Made by a program: the position numbers and the translations under genes. The notes below the pieces were generated by a model. The model had not been told where the DNA came from. It worked only from the letters and a program-made list of their open reading frames with translations, and did not search any database. This document shows positions 16,227 through 24,948 of a stretch of 64,000 nt of DNA, in pieces; position 1 is the stretch's first letter; every line of letters starts with the position of its first letter. Source of the DNA: Mucilaginibacter ginsenosidivorans (GTDB lineage Bacteria; Bacteroidota; Bacteroidia; Sphingobacteriales; Sphingobacteriaceae); contig NZ_CP042436.1 in assembly GCF_007971025.1 (NCBI RefSeq), positions 3,472,001 to 3,536,000 on the forward strand, read 5' to 3'.

Positions 16227-18401
16227 TTATTTTATGAACAGCAGTTCGCGGAATTTAGGCAAGGGCCATAGCGAGTCGTCTATTAGTTGCTCAAGTTTGT
16301 CCACGTGATAGCGGATCGGCTGAAAGAAAGCCTTAACCTTTTCATCATAAGCGATAGCTTTTTCGCGTATATCTTCGATACCGTTGGCCTGTTTGCGCTC
16401 TGCGATCATGTAACCCACATTGGATTTGATGAAATTGACATGCTCTGATATTTTCGATATAATATCAAGTTGTGCCGCATAGGTGCCGCTGTCGAGTCCG
16501 ATATCTTTAAGGCCTCTTACATTCTCTACCAAATTACTCTGGTAGGCAATTGCAGTGGGTATGATAACATTAATTACCAACTCGCCAATTACGCGGGCTT
16601 CTATCTGTAATTTTTTATAAAAGCTTTCCAGTAAAACTTCGTGGCGGGCATGGGCCTCACGCGGGCTAAATACCGCAGTGTCTTCGAACAAAATTGCTGA
16701 TTTTTCGGCTAATAAGGCATCTAAAGCCCTGGGTGTTGTTTTGAAATTGGATAGTCCGCGCGCCCCGGCTTCTTCTTCCCATTCCTGGCTGTAGCCATTG
16801 CCTTCAAAACGTATATTTTTCGACTCTTTGATGTACCGTTTTATTACCATCAGTATCGCAACGTCTTTTTTCTCGCCTTTTCTCAATATCCTGTCAACAT
16901 CATATTTGAACTTCTTGAGCTGCTCGGCCATTATCATGTTCAGGATGGTCATGGGATAAGCCGAATTAGCCGACGAGCCAACGGCCCTCAGCTCAAACTT
17001 ATTACCGGTAAAAGCAAAAGGCGATGTACGGTTACGGTCGGTATTATCCTTTAATATTTGTGGTATTTTTGGGATACCTTGCCATAACAAAGCATCGTCT
17101 TTTATTTTCTTACTTATGCGTGAAGTTTCTATCTCGTCGAGCACATCGCTCAACTGGCTGCCCAGGAAAATGGATATGATAGCAGGGGGCGCCTCATTAG
17201 CTCCCAGCCGATGATCGTTATTAACTGAAGCAATAGACGCGCGCAGCAGATCGGCATGTTCATAAACAGCCCTAATGGTGTTGACAAAAAACGTCAGGAA
17301 CATCAGGTTGTTTTTGGGCGTTTTTCCGGGCGATAAAAGGTTCTTACCTGTATTGGTTATCATCGACCAGTTGTTGTGCTTGCCCGAACCATTAACGCCT
17401 GCATAAGGCTTTTCATGCAGCAGTACTTTAAAGTTGTGCCTTTTGGCAACCCTGTCCATCAGGTCCATCAATAGCTGGTTGTGATCAATGGCCAGGTTGA
17501 TCTCTTCGTATATCGGCGCGCATTCAAACTGGGAAGGAGCAACCTCGTTATGACGCGTCTTAAGGGGAATGCCTAATTGCAAAGCTTCTGTTTCCAGGTC
17601 TTGCATGTAGGCGTACACCCGTTCAGGTATCGATCCGAAGTAGTGATCCTCTAATTGCTGGTTCTTGGCCGACATGTGACCAAAAAGTGTACGGCCCGTT
17701 AAGTAGAGGTCGGGGCGTGCATTAAATAAGGCTATATCTACTAAAAAATATTCCTGTTCAATGCCTAAGGATGCATTGACCTTTTCTATGCTTTTGTCGA
17801 AGTAATGGCAAACGTCTACAGCTGCTTTGTCCAATGCATTCAACGCCTTTAACAGCGGTACCTTATAATCTAATGCTTCGCCTGTGTAGGATACAAATAC
17901 AGTGGGTATACACAAGGTGCGCCCCATAATAAAAGCAGGAGACGAAGGGTCCCATGCGGTGTAACCCCTGGCCTCAAACGTGTTACGCAGCCCTCCGCTT
18001 GGGAAGCTTGATGCATCCGGCTCCTGCTGGGCCAGGGCGTCGCCCGAAAATACCTCGATCGCGCCGCCATCGGGGGTTGGTTCAAAAAAAGCGTCGTGTT
18101 TTTCAGCAGTAGTGCCGGTTAGAGGCTGGAACCAATGCGTATAGTGTGTGGCTCCCTTGCTTATCGCCCAGGCTTTCATAGCAGAAGCAACCTGGTCGGC
18201 CATATCACGCGGTATCGGCTCACTCTTCTCAATTGAACTAACAATAACCTGGAAAGCATCTTTGGAAAGAAAGTCCTTCATTTTTTGTTTATCGAAAACA
18301 TTCGAATTGAAATAATCAGAGATTTTGTTTGAAGGCAGTTTTATTTCCGGAATTGATCTGTCGAGAACCGCCTGCAGAGCCTGAAACCTGAAGTTTGACA
18401 T
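16227..18401 (-). CDS. glnN: Type III glutamine synthetase
   Basis: The 724-residue protein is a GSIII, the large glutamine synthetase of Bacteroidota that makes glutamine from glutamate, ammonia and ATP. Visible features are the N-terminal GSIII domain (THWFQPLTGTTAEKHDAF), the catalytic core with EQEYFLVD, RHNEVAPSQFECAP and GVNGSGKHNNWS, and a helical C-terminal extension. Length matches the family. Transcription is from TACATTTG at 18432-18439. The long upstream region it shares with a porin gene suggests nitrogen-dependent control (inference). Confidence 0.95.
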   Translation of the reverse strand: MSNFRFQALQAVLDRSIPEIKLPSNKISDYFNSNVFDKQKMKDFLSKDAFQVIVSSIEKSEPIPRDMADQVASAMKAWAISKGATHYTHWFQPLTGTTAEKHDAFFEPTPDGGAIEVFSGDALAQQEPDASSFPSGGLRNTFEARGYTAWDPSSPAFIMGRTLCIPTVFVSYTGEALDYKVPLLKALNALDKAAVDVCHYFDKSIEKVNASLGIEQEYFLVDIALFNARPDLYLTGRTLFGHMSAKNQQLEDHYFGSIPERVYAYMQDLETEALQLGIPLKTRHNEVAPSQFECAPIYEEINLAIDHNQLLMDLMDRVAKRHNFKVLLHEKPYAGVNGSGKHNNWSMITNTGKNLLSPGKTPKNNLMFLTFFVNTIRAVYEHADLLRASIASVNNDHRLGANEAPPAIISIFLGSQLSDVLDEIETSRISKKIKDDALLWQGIPKIPQILKDNTDRNRTSPFAFTGNKFELRAVGSSANSAYPMTILNMIMAEQLKKFKYDVDRILRKGEKKDVAILMVIKRYIKESKNIRFEGNGYSQEWEEEAGARGLSNFKTTPRALDALLAEKSAILFEDTAVFSPREAHARHEVLLESFYKKLQIEARVIGELVINVIIPTAIAYQSNLVENVRGLKDIGLDSGTYAAQLDIISKISEHVNFIKSNVGYMIAERKQANGIEDIREKAIAYDEKVKAFFQPIRYHVDKLEQLIDDSLWPLPKFRELLFIK

Positions 18402-18947
18402 TTTTATTGAATTTTTTTATGTGATTTACTTCAAATGTATAATTATCCTCATTAAAACAATTCAATATTTCTCCAAAATATAATATTGATCAAGAAAATT
18501 GATGATGGGACAGGCTTTAAGGGCGGCTGTATCTGATACGCCCGGCAATGGCCCCGCTTGGGGTTTTACCCGGACATGACATCAAATGGTTTCAAATTGT
18601 AATAAATACACGAACGATGATATAGTTTAATCCAATTTTTTAAACACTTGATATATTTTTGAGGCCTTAATAAGTTTTTCGATTGAAAATTATGCAAAAT
18701 CAATGTTAAATTTCAATCAATTTTTATGAATTTAATAATTCTTACTTGTTTTATGTGATTTTTAACACTAAAAATTTGTTTTATTATCAAAACATTCATA
18801 ATTTCATGAAAAAATTAATAAAATTGTATTTATAAATCAAATTTATGTGATTTTATTAATTAAATAAGGATGATTTATTTCAATAAATCATCACTTATAA
18901 AGATTTGGTGTAATAATTTATGTTAATCAAACCAAATTAGTCATTAT
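18402..18947. other. Very AT-rich intergenic regulatory region between glnN and the porin
   Basis: This 546-bp stretch is far more AT-rich than its surroundings. The decanucleotide TATGTGATTT occurs three times in the same orientation (18418-18427, 18752-18761, 18844-18853), the first straddling the predicted glnN start region. A near-perfect hairpin (gatgatttatt / aataaatcatc, 18869-18892) follows. It likely holds the nitrogen-responsive control of both flanking genes (inference). No gene was seen in it. Confidence 0.55.
18432..18460 (-). promoter_or_regulatory. Promoter of glnN (TTG-N18-TACATTTG)
   Basis: Read on the - strand, TACATTTG (18432-18439) is an exact -7 element. A TTG (18458-18460) lies 18 bp upstream at the -33 position. 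The predicted leader is about 25-30 nt and includes one of three TATGTGATTT boxes (18418-18427 on the + strand). Confidence 0.65.
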
Positions 18948-19079
18948 ATGAAGATTGTTTTCACTAAACACCTGTTACGAGGCCTGCTGAAAAAGCTTTT
19001 ACCGGCAAAACCAAAACTTGCCTGGGTTACCCGTAGAGTTTACAGTGGAGAAAGACCCGGAAAGCGACCCCTGTTTTAA
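18948..19079 (+). CDS. Possible 43-residue basic microprotein
   Basis: ATG 18948 opens a 44-codon frame beginning MKIVFTKHLLRGLLKKLLPA and ending GKRPLF. It is basic and amphipathic. Base composition jumps from extreme AT to balanced exactly across this frame, as expected for coding sequence. It could be a leader peptide in the 5' region of the porin gene, 90 bp downstream, or simply chance. No family was recognised. Confidence 0.35.
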   Translation: MKIVFTKHLLRGLLKKLLPAKPKLAWVTRRVYSGERPGKRPLF

Positions 19080-19127
19080 ATTATTATGTCGCAACTAACA
19101 AATAAATCAACTTAACTAAATAATAAT

Positions 19128-19149
19128 CAATCAACCAATCAGTCAATCA
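19128..19149 (+). repeat. Three CAATCA units with 8-bp period
   Basis: CAATCA occurs at 19128, 19136 and 19144, just before the porin start at 19170. It is too short for a satellite; it may be an unstructured A/C-rich leader that helps translation in the absence of a Shine-Dalgarno sequence. Confidence 0.4.
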
Positions 19150-19169
19150 AATTAACCAAAACACTAATC

Positions 19170-20207
19170 ATGAAAAAAAGATTTTTACTTTTATTCGCCG
19201 GTGTCGCTGCTTTTAGTTTTGCTAAAGCGCAGGATACTGTAAAAACCACTTCAGATGCCCCTTTAGTTATCTTCGGTTCGGTAGATACCTATTACAAAGA
19301 CGACTTCTCGGGTCATGCCAACATTCCTACCTATTTCGCTTCAGACAATAATTCTGTGTCGATCGGCATGATCGACGTTGGGTTAAAGAAAACCGTGGGT
19401 AAAGCATCCTTTGTAGGTGAACTGGGATTCGGTCCGCGCGGGCAATACCAGTCAACACCTAATGGCGACGGAAACCCCGGAAATGGCAATAATTCATTTC
19501 ACATACAAAACCTCTATGTAAATTACGCGGTGACCGATAAATTTAGCTTAGCTGCGGGTTATATGGCAACTTTTGTTGGTTACGAAGTAATTAGCCCTAC
19601 AGGTAACTTCAACTACTCAACCTCATATTTGTTTGGAGCCGGACCGTTCCAGAATGCGGGTTTTAAAGCAACCTACGCTTTTTCAGACAAGGTTAGCCTG
19701 ATGGCCGGTATATTTAATGACAACTGGAACGTGTACACTTCAACTCATGACGTATCAACTTTCGGCGCGCAGTTAATGGTTGCGCCTGCAAAAGGCTGGA
19801 CAGCATACTTCAACCTTGCTACAGGCCCTACATCTGGTACTATATTTGACCTGACCACTGCTTACCAGATCACCGATGCATTTAAATTAGGCCTGAATGG
19901 GGCTACATTTACACCTGCTCATGGCGGCGGCGGTTATGACGGTATTGCATTGTATCCTCAGCTTGCAGTTTCTAAAGTAGTAACCTTTGGTTTAAGAGGT
20001 GAGTATTTCGAAACTAAAGCTATCGGCACTACGCCAAAGGCTCATGTTACCGGCATCACTGTAACTTCAAACATCAAAGCAGGTCCTTTAACCTTCATTC
20101 CTGAGATCAGGTTTGATAACGGTGGCGACGAAATATTTACAGATAGCAATGGCGCACCTACAAAATCAGCTTCTCAATTTGTGTTGGCTGCTGTTTACGC
20201 CTTCTAA
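19170..20207 (+). CDS. Outer-membrane beta-barrel porin (BBP2/OmpL-like)
   Basis: A signal peptide (MKKRFLLLFAGVAAFSFAKA, cleavage before QD) leads a 325-residue mature barrel. It shows alternating amphipathic strands, an N-terminal VIFGSVDTYYKDDFSG and a terminal aromatic strand ending VLAAVYAF, the C-terminal Phe expected for BAM-dependent insertion. The pattern fits the putative porin BBP2 (OmpL-like) family, often found near glutamine synthetase or ammonium transporter genes in this group (recollection). Its position across from glnN suggests uptake of small nitrogen compounds (inference). Confidence 0.75.
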   Translation: MKKRFLLLFAGVAAFSFAKAQDTVKTTSDAPLVIFGSVDTYYKDDFSGHANIPTYFASDNNSVSIGMIDVGLKKTVGKASFVGELGFGPRGQYQSTPNGDGNPGNGNNSFHIQNLYVNYAVTDKFSLAAGYMATFVGYEVISPTGNFNYSTSYLFGAGPFQNAGFKATYAFSDKVSLMAGIFNDNWNVYTSTHDVSTFGAQLMVAPAKGWTAYFNLATGPTSGTIFDLTTAYQITDAFKLGLNGATFTPAHGGGGYDGIALYPQLAVSKVVTFGLRGEYFETKAIGTTPKAHVTGITVTSNIKAGPLTFIPEIRFDNGGDEIFTDSNGAPTKSASQFVLAAVYAF

Positions 20208-20232
20208 TAATACCCCGGTTAAATTTTATTTC

Positions 20233-20270
20233 AAGCCGCTCTTCAATTACCGGAGAGCGGCTTTATCTTT
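20233..20270 (+). terminator. Rho-independent terminator after the porin gene
   Basis: Stem aagccgctct / agagcggctt (10 bp, perfect, 11-nt loop) is followed by a short T-rich run. It lies between the porin stop and the start of the next gene. Confidence 0.7.
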
Positions 20271-20275
20271 ATACT

Positions 20276-20854
20276 ATGAAAAGGATACTGATATTTTTAG
20301 CCTGCCTGTTTGTACTCCAGGTAGCCAATGCGCAAAAAAGTTTGCTATCGGTTAACGAGCAAAATAAGTATATCTATTACCAGGTTGTTGATCTTCCCGG
20401 CGCGGGGGCCGATAGTTTGACCAAAAAAGCGTCAACTTTTGCAATCGACAATAAACTTAAGGGAAAGCTGGCAGCGGATACAACGTTTGTTATCCACGAT
20501 AAATTTCTTACCCATTCCAGCCTTTCATTTTCAAAGCACGAGAATGGCGAGATAGCCTGCACTTTTACCATACAATGTAAGGACTCAAAATACCGCTTCT
20601 GGTTCACCGACTTCGTATTTACTCCTTATGAAAGAGACAGGTATGGGGCGTTTGTACCATCGAGCGGCAAAGAGGTGTCATTAGATGATGCTTCGTCAAA
20701 ACTTGAAAAAAAGGAGTTGAGCGGCTATCTCGACCAGACCGGGGCGTATTGCCAGCAATTAGGTTCAAAATTGAAAGAGTATATGGCGCAAAATCATATT
20801 ATGAAAAAAACTACCGCGCCGGTGGTAAAAAAGATCGTTACGGATAAGTGGTGA
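20276..20854 (+). CDS. Secreted protein, DUF4468-like
   Basis: A Sec signal (MKRILIFLACLFVLQVANA) precedes a 172-residue body with KYIYYQVVDLPGAGADSLTK early and CKDSKYRFWFTDFVFTPYER later. That combination fits DUF4468, a periplasmic TBP-like fold of unknown role. The assignment is by pattern only. The gene starts within 6 bp of the preceding terminator and ends 118 bp before the TonB gene. Confidence 0.6.
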   Translation: MKRILIFLACLFVLQVANAQKSLLSVNEQNKYIYYQVVDLPGAGADSLTKKASTFAIDNKLKGKLAADTTFVIHDKFLTHSSLSFSKHENGEIACTFTIQCKDSKYRFWFTDFVFTPYERDRYGAFVPSSGKEVSLDDASSKLEKKELSGYLDQTGAYCQQLGSKLKEYMAQNHIMKKTTAPVVKKIVTDKW

Positions 20855-20972
20855 GAACCGGTTCGGGCAAAATTTTATCATAGTTTTTTATAGGCATACA
20901 AAATTTTATTTTGCAACGATGCAATATTTAATATTGTTTAATCGTTATTAAGTAAAATTAAATTTTGAAAAA

Positions 20973-21782
20973 ATGCCTATCACAGAATTAGATTTATACA
21001 AGTCCGGGTGGCTCGAACTTGTATTTGACGACCGTAATAAAGCCTACGGCGCCTACGACCTCAGGAAACATTATGCTGATAACCTGTTCAAAGCACTCGG
21101 CTTTACCATTGGAGGATTTGTGACTTTGATGCTAGTTTGCAGTTTTTTTATGACTCGTCAACCCAAAGAAGGCCCAGTTATTGATGTCACCTTGCGACCA
21201 AGGACTTTTACTCCCCCTGTTGTAAAACAGCCGGTTACGCCTCCTAAACAGCAACCGGAGCCCCCGCATAAAAGTACTGTTAAGATGCCGCCATTTGTTG
21301 TAACACATGATCGGGATGCCGAGAATCCACCCAAAATAGATGACCTGAAGACAGCAGACCCGGGGCAACAAACAGTTAAGGGCGACGACGGTAAAATTGA
21401 TATCCCCGAGCTTTCAAAAGGCGGGGGTGGAACAACAGTGGTGACTGAAGAGACAGGTCCGGTGGACATGCGAAGCGTGGAAGTAATGCCCGAACCAGTG
21501 GGCGGGGCTGCTGCTTGGTCGAAATTTCTTCAGAAAAATTTGCGTTTCCCAAGCCAGGCGCAAGATGCCGGGGTAGGTGGAAAGGTTTGGCTAAGCTTTA
21601 TAGTGGAAAAGGATGGTCACTTATCCAGTATTACCGTTGAACGGGGTGCAGGGTATGGGATGGATGAAGAAGCATTGCGGGTTTTGAAACTAGCCCCGGC
21701 ATGGAAACCTGGCATACAAAATGGGCATGCTGTACGCGTGAAATTTAATTTGCCGTTTAACTTTCAGTTGCCACAGGAATAA
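20973..21782 (+). CDS. TonB-family energy transducer
   Basis: The 269-residue protein has a cytoplasmic N terminus containing the Bacteroidota motif FDDRNKAYGAYDLRK, one membrane helix (about 42-60), a Pro-rich periplasmic spacer and a C-terminal TonB domain (about 180-265; VGGKVWLSFIVEKDGHLSSI, LKLAPAWKPG). It transmits proton-motive energy to outer-membrane TonB-dependent transporters, normally with ExbB/ExbD, which are not in the window. It is monocistronic, with a terminator after it. Confidence 0.9.
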   Translation: MPITELDLYKSGWLELVFDDRNKAYGAYDLRKHYADNLFKALGFTIGGFVTLMLVCSFFMTRQPKEGPVIDVTLRPRTFTPPVVKQPVTPPKQQPEPPHKSTVKMPPFVVTHDRDAENPPKIDDLKTADPGQQTVKGDDGKIDIPELSKGGGGTTVVTEETGPVDMRSVEVMPEPVGGAAAWSKFLQKNLRFPSQAQDAGVGGKVWLSFIVEKDGHLSSITVERGAGYGMDEEALRVLKLAPAWKPGIQNGHAVRVKFNLPFNFQLPQE

Positions 21783-21814
21783 TTAGCACACGTTAACTGA
21801 TCATATATAAAGCG

Positions 21815-21851
21815 AGGCGGTGAGTTTTAAATTCATCGCCTTTTTGTTTTT
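21815..21851 (+). terminator. Rho-independent terminator after the TonB gene
   Basis: Stem aggcggtga / tcatcgcct has 9 pairs including one G-T and is followed by tttttgttttt. It lies 33 bp after the TonB stop. Confidence 0.75.
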
Positions 21852-21902
21852 ATACACTTTTTGGCCCTAAGCTTTTTCCTTTCTGCTTTTCACCTTTTTT
21901 CC

Positions 21903-21910
21903 TACTTTTG
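21903..21910 (+). promoter_or_regulatory. Bacteroidota -7 element of purL
   Basis: TACTTTTG is an exact TAnnTTTG lying inside the longest possible reading frame of purL, which shows that the true start must be downstream, at TTG 21939. The predicted leader is about 25 nt. Confidence 0.55.
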
Positions 21911-21938
21911 TGCTTCCTTTCAACAAACGATAATTGCC

Positions 21939-24161
21939 TTGGAGACCCTGGAATTAACCACCCCCGAAACAGCTAAAGATTTAGGTTTACTGCCCGAAGA
22001 ATTTGAACGAATAAAAGAGATTTTGGGACGCGTGCCCAACTTTACCGAGCTTTCTATTTTTTCGGTGATGTGGAGCGAACATTGCTCTTACAAAAACTCA
22101 ATTACCTGGCTTAAAACGTTACCAAAGGACGGTCCGCGAATGCTTGCCAAAGCAGGTGAGGAGAACGCCGGGCTGGTAGACCTGGGCGATGGCATAGGTT
22201 GCGCTTTTAAAATAGAATCGCACAACCACCCGTCGGCATTAGAACCCTACCAGGGGGCCGCTACTGGTGTTGGCGGTATCAACCGCGATATATTTACGAT
22301 GGGTGCAAGGCCTATAGCGCAATTAAATTCATTGCGTTTTGGCGATCTGAGCCTTGACCGTACCAAGTGGCTGATCAAAGGTGTGGTAAAGGGTATTGGC
22401 GATTACGGCAATGCCTTTGGTATTCCTACGGTTGGCGGTGAACTGTTTTTCGACGATTGCTACAATGTGAACCCGCTGGTTAACGCGATGTCGGCGGGTA
22501 TTGTAAAAGCAGGCGAGACGGTATCGGCTACTTCTTATGGTGTTGGTAACCCGGTTTATATTGTAGGATCGGCCACCGGCAAAGATGGTATACACGGTGC
22601 GGCATTTGCATCAAAAGATATTACCGAAGATTCGGTAAACGATTTGCCTGCGGTGCAGGTGGGCGACCCGTTCCAGGAAAAATTACTGTTAGAAGCTACG
22701 CTTGAAGTGATCAAAACCGGCGCTGTGGTAGGTATGCAGGACATGGGCGCTGCCGGTATAATTTGCTCCAACTCTGAAATGTCGGCAAAAGGCGAGCATG
22801 GTATGCGTATCGACCTGGATAAGGTTCCTACACGGCAGGAAAACATGAAACCGTTCGAGATATTGCTTTCTGAATCGCAGGAGCGCATGCTCATCGTCGT
22901 TCACAAAGGTCGCGAGGCTGAAGTTGAGGCCATATTTGATAAATGGGACCTGAACTGTGCCATTATTGGCGAGGTAACCGATACAAAACGCCTGTTATAT
23001 TATATGCATGGCGAACTGGTAGCCGACGTTCCGGCTGAAGACCTGGTATTGGGTGGAGGCGCCCCGGTTTACAAAAGAGAATACCGTGAGCCTGCATATT
23101 TCAAGGAAAATCAGAAGTTTAAAATAGACGATGTTAAAGAGCCGGCCAATCTGAAAGAAGTGGCTGAGCATTTGATATCGCACCCGAACATTGCGTCAAA
23201 ACGCTGGGTAACCCACCAGTATGATTCGACAGTAGGTACATCGACCATGACCACTAACCGCCCTTGCGATGCCGGAGTGGTTGCAGTAAAAGGTACCAGC
23301 AAGGCCATTGCCCTGACGGTTGACTGCAACTCGCGCTATGTATATGCAGATTCGCAGAAAGGTTGTGCCATTGCGGTTGCCGAAGCTGCCCGTAATATCA
23401 CCTGTGCAGGCGGCGAGCCGGTTGCTATAACTAACTGTCTTAATTTCGGTAACCCCTACAAGCCAGAAGTTTACTGGCAGTTTGTTGGCGCTATCAAAGG
23501 TATGGGCGAAGCCTGTACCAAATTTGAAACACCTGTTACCGGTGGTAATGTGAGCTTTTATAATCAATCATCGGACGAAGGCCCGGTATTCCCGACGCCA
23601 ACCATTGGTATGCTGGGCGTGCTGGATGATATTTCGACCATAACAACATCAGATTTCAAACAGCCCGGCGACCTTGTATACCTGATCGGCGAATCGGTTA
23701 ATGATATTGCTTCGTCGCAGTATTTGGCATCGTACCATAAAATCCTGGCTGCCCCGGCGCCTTATTTCGATCTGGATAAGGAATATGCCATGCACCAGGT
23801 GATCAAAGAGCTCATCAAACATAAAGTGATCCAATCGGCTCATGATGTTTCCGATGGTGGCCTATACGTTACCCTTGTGGAATCAGCTTTGCCAAATGAT
23901 TTTGGTTTTGACATCGCTTCTGATAACTCGGTGCGCAAAGATGCCTTTCTGTTCGGCGAAGCGCAGGGCAGGGTAGTGGTAAGCGTGTCGCCGGAAGAAC
24001 AGGAAAGATTTATCGAACTGATGGCAACCAGCGAAGTTGAATTCAGTTTACTGGGTACTGTTACCGATGGATACATGATGATAGACGAAGATTCGTTCGG
24101 GCATATAACCGATACCAAAATGGTTTACGATAATGTATTGTTCTCTATTTTAGGTGACTAA
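21939..24161 (+). CDS. purL: Phosphoribosylformylglycinamidine synthase, small (PurL) type
   Basis: The enzyme converts FGAR and glutamine-derived ammonia to FGAM; this ~740-residue form needs separate PurQ and PurS. It carries [52 protein letters not shown] and the second AIRS-type half ([16 protein letters not shown]). I use the TTG start at 21939 ([16 protein letters not shown]), because the frame before it contains the promoter and the resulting length is standard. The 3' end is partly duplicated just downstream (24190-24316). Confidence 0.93.
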   Translation: METLELTTPETAKDLGLLPEEFERIKEILGRVPNFTELSIFSVMWSEHCSYKNSITWLKTLPKDGPRMLAKAGEENAGLVDLGDGIGCAFKIESHNHPSALEPYQGAATGVGGINRDIFTMGARPIAQLNSLRFGDLSLDRTKWLIKGVVKGIGDYGNAFGIPTVGGELFFDDCYNVNPLVNAMSAGIVKAGETVSATSYGVGNPVYIVGSATGKDGIHGAAFASKDITEDSVNDLPAVQVGDPFQEKLLLEATLEVIKTGAVVGMQDMGAAGIICSNSEMSAKGEHGMRIDLDKVPTRQENMKPFEILLSESQERMLIVVHKGREAEVEAIFDKWDLNCAIIGEVTDTKRLLYYMHGELVADVPAEDLVLGGGAPVYKREYREPAYFKENQKFKIDDVKEPANLKEVAEHLISHPNIASKRWVTHQYDSTVGTSTMTTNRPCDAGVVAVKGTSKAIALTVDCNSRYVYADSQKGCAIAVAEAARNITCAGGEPVAITNCLNFGNPYKPEVYWQFVGAIKGMGEACTKFETPVTGGNVSFYNQSSDEGPVFPTPTIGMLGVLDDISTITTSDFKQPGDLVYLIGESVNDIASSQYLASYHKILAAPAPYFDLDKEYAMHQVIKELIKHKVIQSAHDVSDGGLYVTLVESALPNDFGFDIASDNSVRKDAFLFGEAQGRVVVSVSPEEQERFIELMATSEVEFSLLGTVTDGYMMIDEDSFGHITDTKMVYDNVLFSILGD

Positions 24162-24190
24162 GCAATAGCAGAGCTGTTCCGTTAGAACAG
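24066..24190 (+). repeat. Tandem repeat copy A: 3' end of purL and its 3' flank
   Basis: This 125-bp unit covers the last 31 codons of purL, its TAA, and about 29 bp beyond. It is followed directly by a second copy at 24190-24314 with about 86% identity (17 differences counted by eye). Confidence 0.85.
24174..24190. repeat. REP-like palindrome 1
   Basis: ctgttc-cgtta-gaacag immediately follows the purL stop. It is the most degenerate of five GTTCC/GGAAC palindromes around the transposase gene. Confidence 0.55.
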
Positions 24191-24316
24191 ATGGTTATAT
24201 GACGGTTGATGAAGAATCTTTCGGGCATATAACCGATACTAAAATGGTTTACGACAATGTATTGTTCTCTATTTTAGGCGACCAAGCTATAGCAGAAGTG
24301 TTCCGTAGGAACAGCT
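24190..24316 (+). pseudogene. Duplicated, diverged purL 3' tail
   Basis: The frame reads [20 protein letters not shown] and on to VLFSILGD, matching the purL C terminus. The purL stop TAA is replaced by CAA, so this copy would read on to TAG at 24342-24344. Most coding differences from purL are at third codon positions (GGA/GGT, TAC/TAT, GAC/GAT, TCG/TCT, ACC/ACT, GAT/GAC, GGT/GGC). Both copies therefore evolved as coding sequence before being placed side by side. It has no start and is not expected to be expressed as an enzyme. Confidence 0.8.
24300..24312. repeat. REP-like palindrome 2
   Basis: gttcc-gta-ggaac, a perfect 5-bp inverted repeat with a 3-nt loop, lies at the end of the duplicated purL tail. 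Confidence 0.65.
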
Positions 24317-24345
24317 GGTCGGTAGAAAATTATGTGCATTTTTAG

Positions 24346-24360
24346 CGTTCTATCGGAACG
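24346..24360. repeat. REP-like palindrome 3
   Basis: cgttc-tatcg-gaacg lies 34 bp before the transposase ATG and marks the left boundary of the putative element. Confidence 0.65.
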
Positions 24361-24394
24361 TATGGTGTTTTGCTGTTGTTTGTTTTCATTTTCT

Positions 24395-24853
24395 ATGCCC
24401 AATACCTACACCCAAATCCATATTCAATTTGTATTTGCCGTAACATACCGGGCTGCGCTTATTGATACTGAATGGAAAGAAAGATTGCACCAATATATCA
24501 CCGGCATTTTTCAACAGAATGACCACAAGATGCTTCAAACAAATAGCATGCCCGATCATATTCATATCTTTATTGGAATGCGGCCGCATCAATCCGTATC
24601 TGCATTGATACAAAATGTAAAGACAGATAGCAGTAAGTGGATCAAAGCACAGCGTTTATATCCGCAATTTGCATGGCAGGAAGGGTATGGTGCTTTTTCT
24701 CACGCAAAAAGCCAGGTACCTGATGTAATACGTTATATTCAGAATCAGGAAAAGCATCATCAAAAAGAATCCTTTTTAGATGAATACCGGAAATTTTTGA
24801 ATGCGTTTGAAATTGACTGGAATGAAAAATATATATTTCAGGAATTGGAATAA
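24395..24853 (+). mobile_element. IS200-like / RAYT-type single-strand transposase
   Basis: The 152-residue protein is a Y1 (HUH) transposase: MPNTYTQIHIQFVFAVTYRA at the start, the metal-binding HUH motif in MPDHIHIFIGM, and the catalytic Tyr in VIRYIQNQEKHHQKESF. The C-terminal FEIDWNEKYIF tail is typical of the compact Bacteroidota IS200-like family. The ATG at 24395 is preferred over a start 21 codons upstream that precedes the conserved MPNTYTQ. Multiple GTTCC-NNN-GGAAC palindromes on both sides resemble the REP partners of RAYT transposases. No tnpB or other cargo is present. Confidence 0.88.
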
Positions 24854-24859
24854 CACCAT

Positions 24860-24876
24860 GCGTTCCGATGGAACGC
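24860..24876. repeat. REP-like palindrome 4
   Basis: gcgttcc-gat-ggaacgc, a perfect 7-bp stem with a 3-nt loop, begins 6 bp after the transposase stop. Confidence 0.75.
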
Positions 24877-24915
24877 TTAATATTTGTATCACTTTATTCT
24901 ACTACTACCGACGAT

Positions 24916-24932
24916 ATGTTCCTATGGAACAT
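24916..24932. repeat. REP-like palindrome 5
   Basis: atgttcc-tat-ggaacat, a perfect 7-bp stem with a 3-nt loop, lies 17 bp before the glyoxalase gene. It may form the right end of the element. Confidence 0.7.
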
Positions 24933-24948
24933 TTTTTAAACCCCTATT

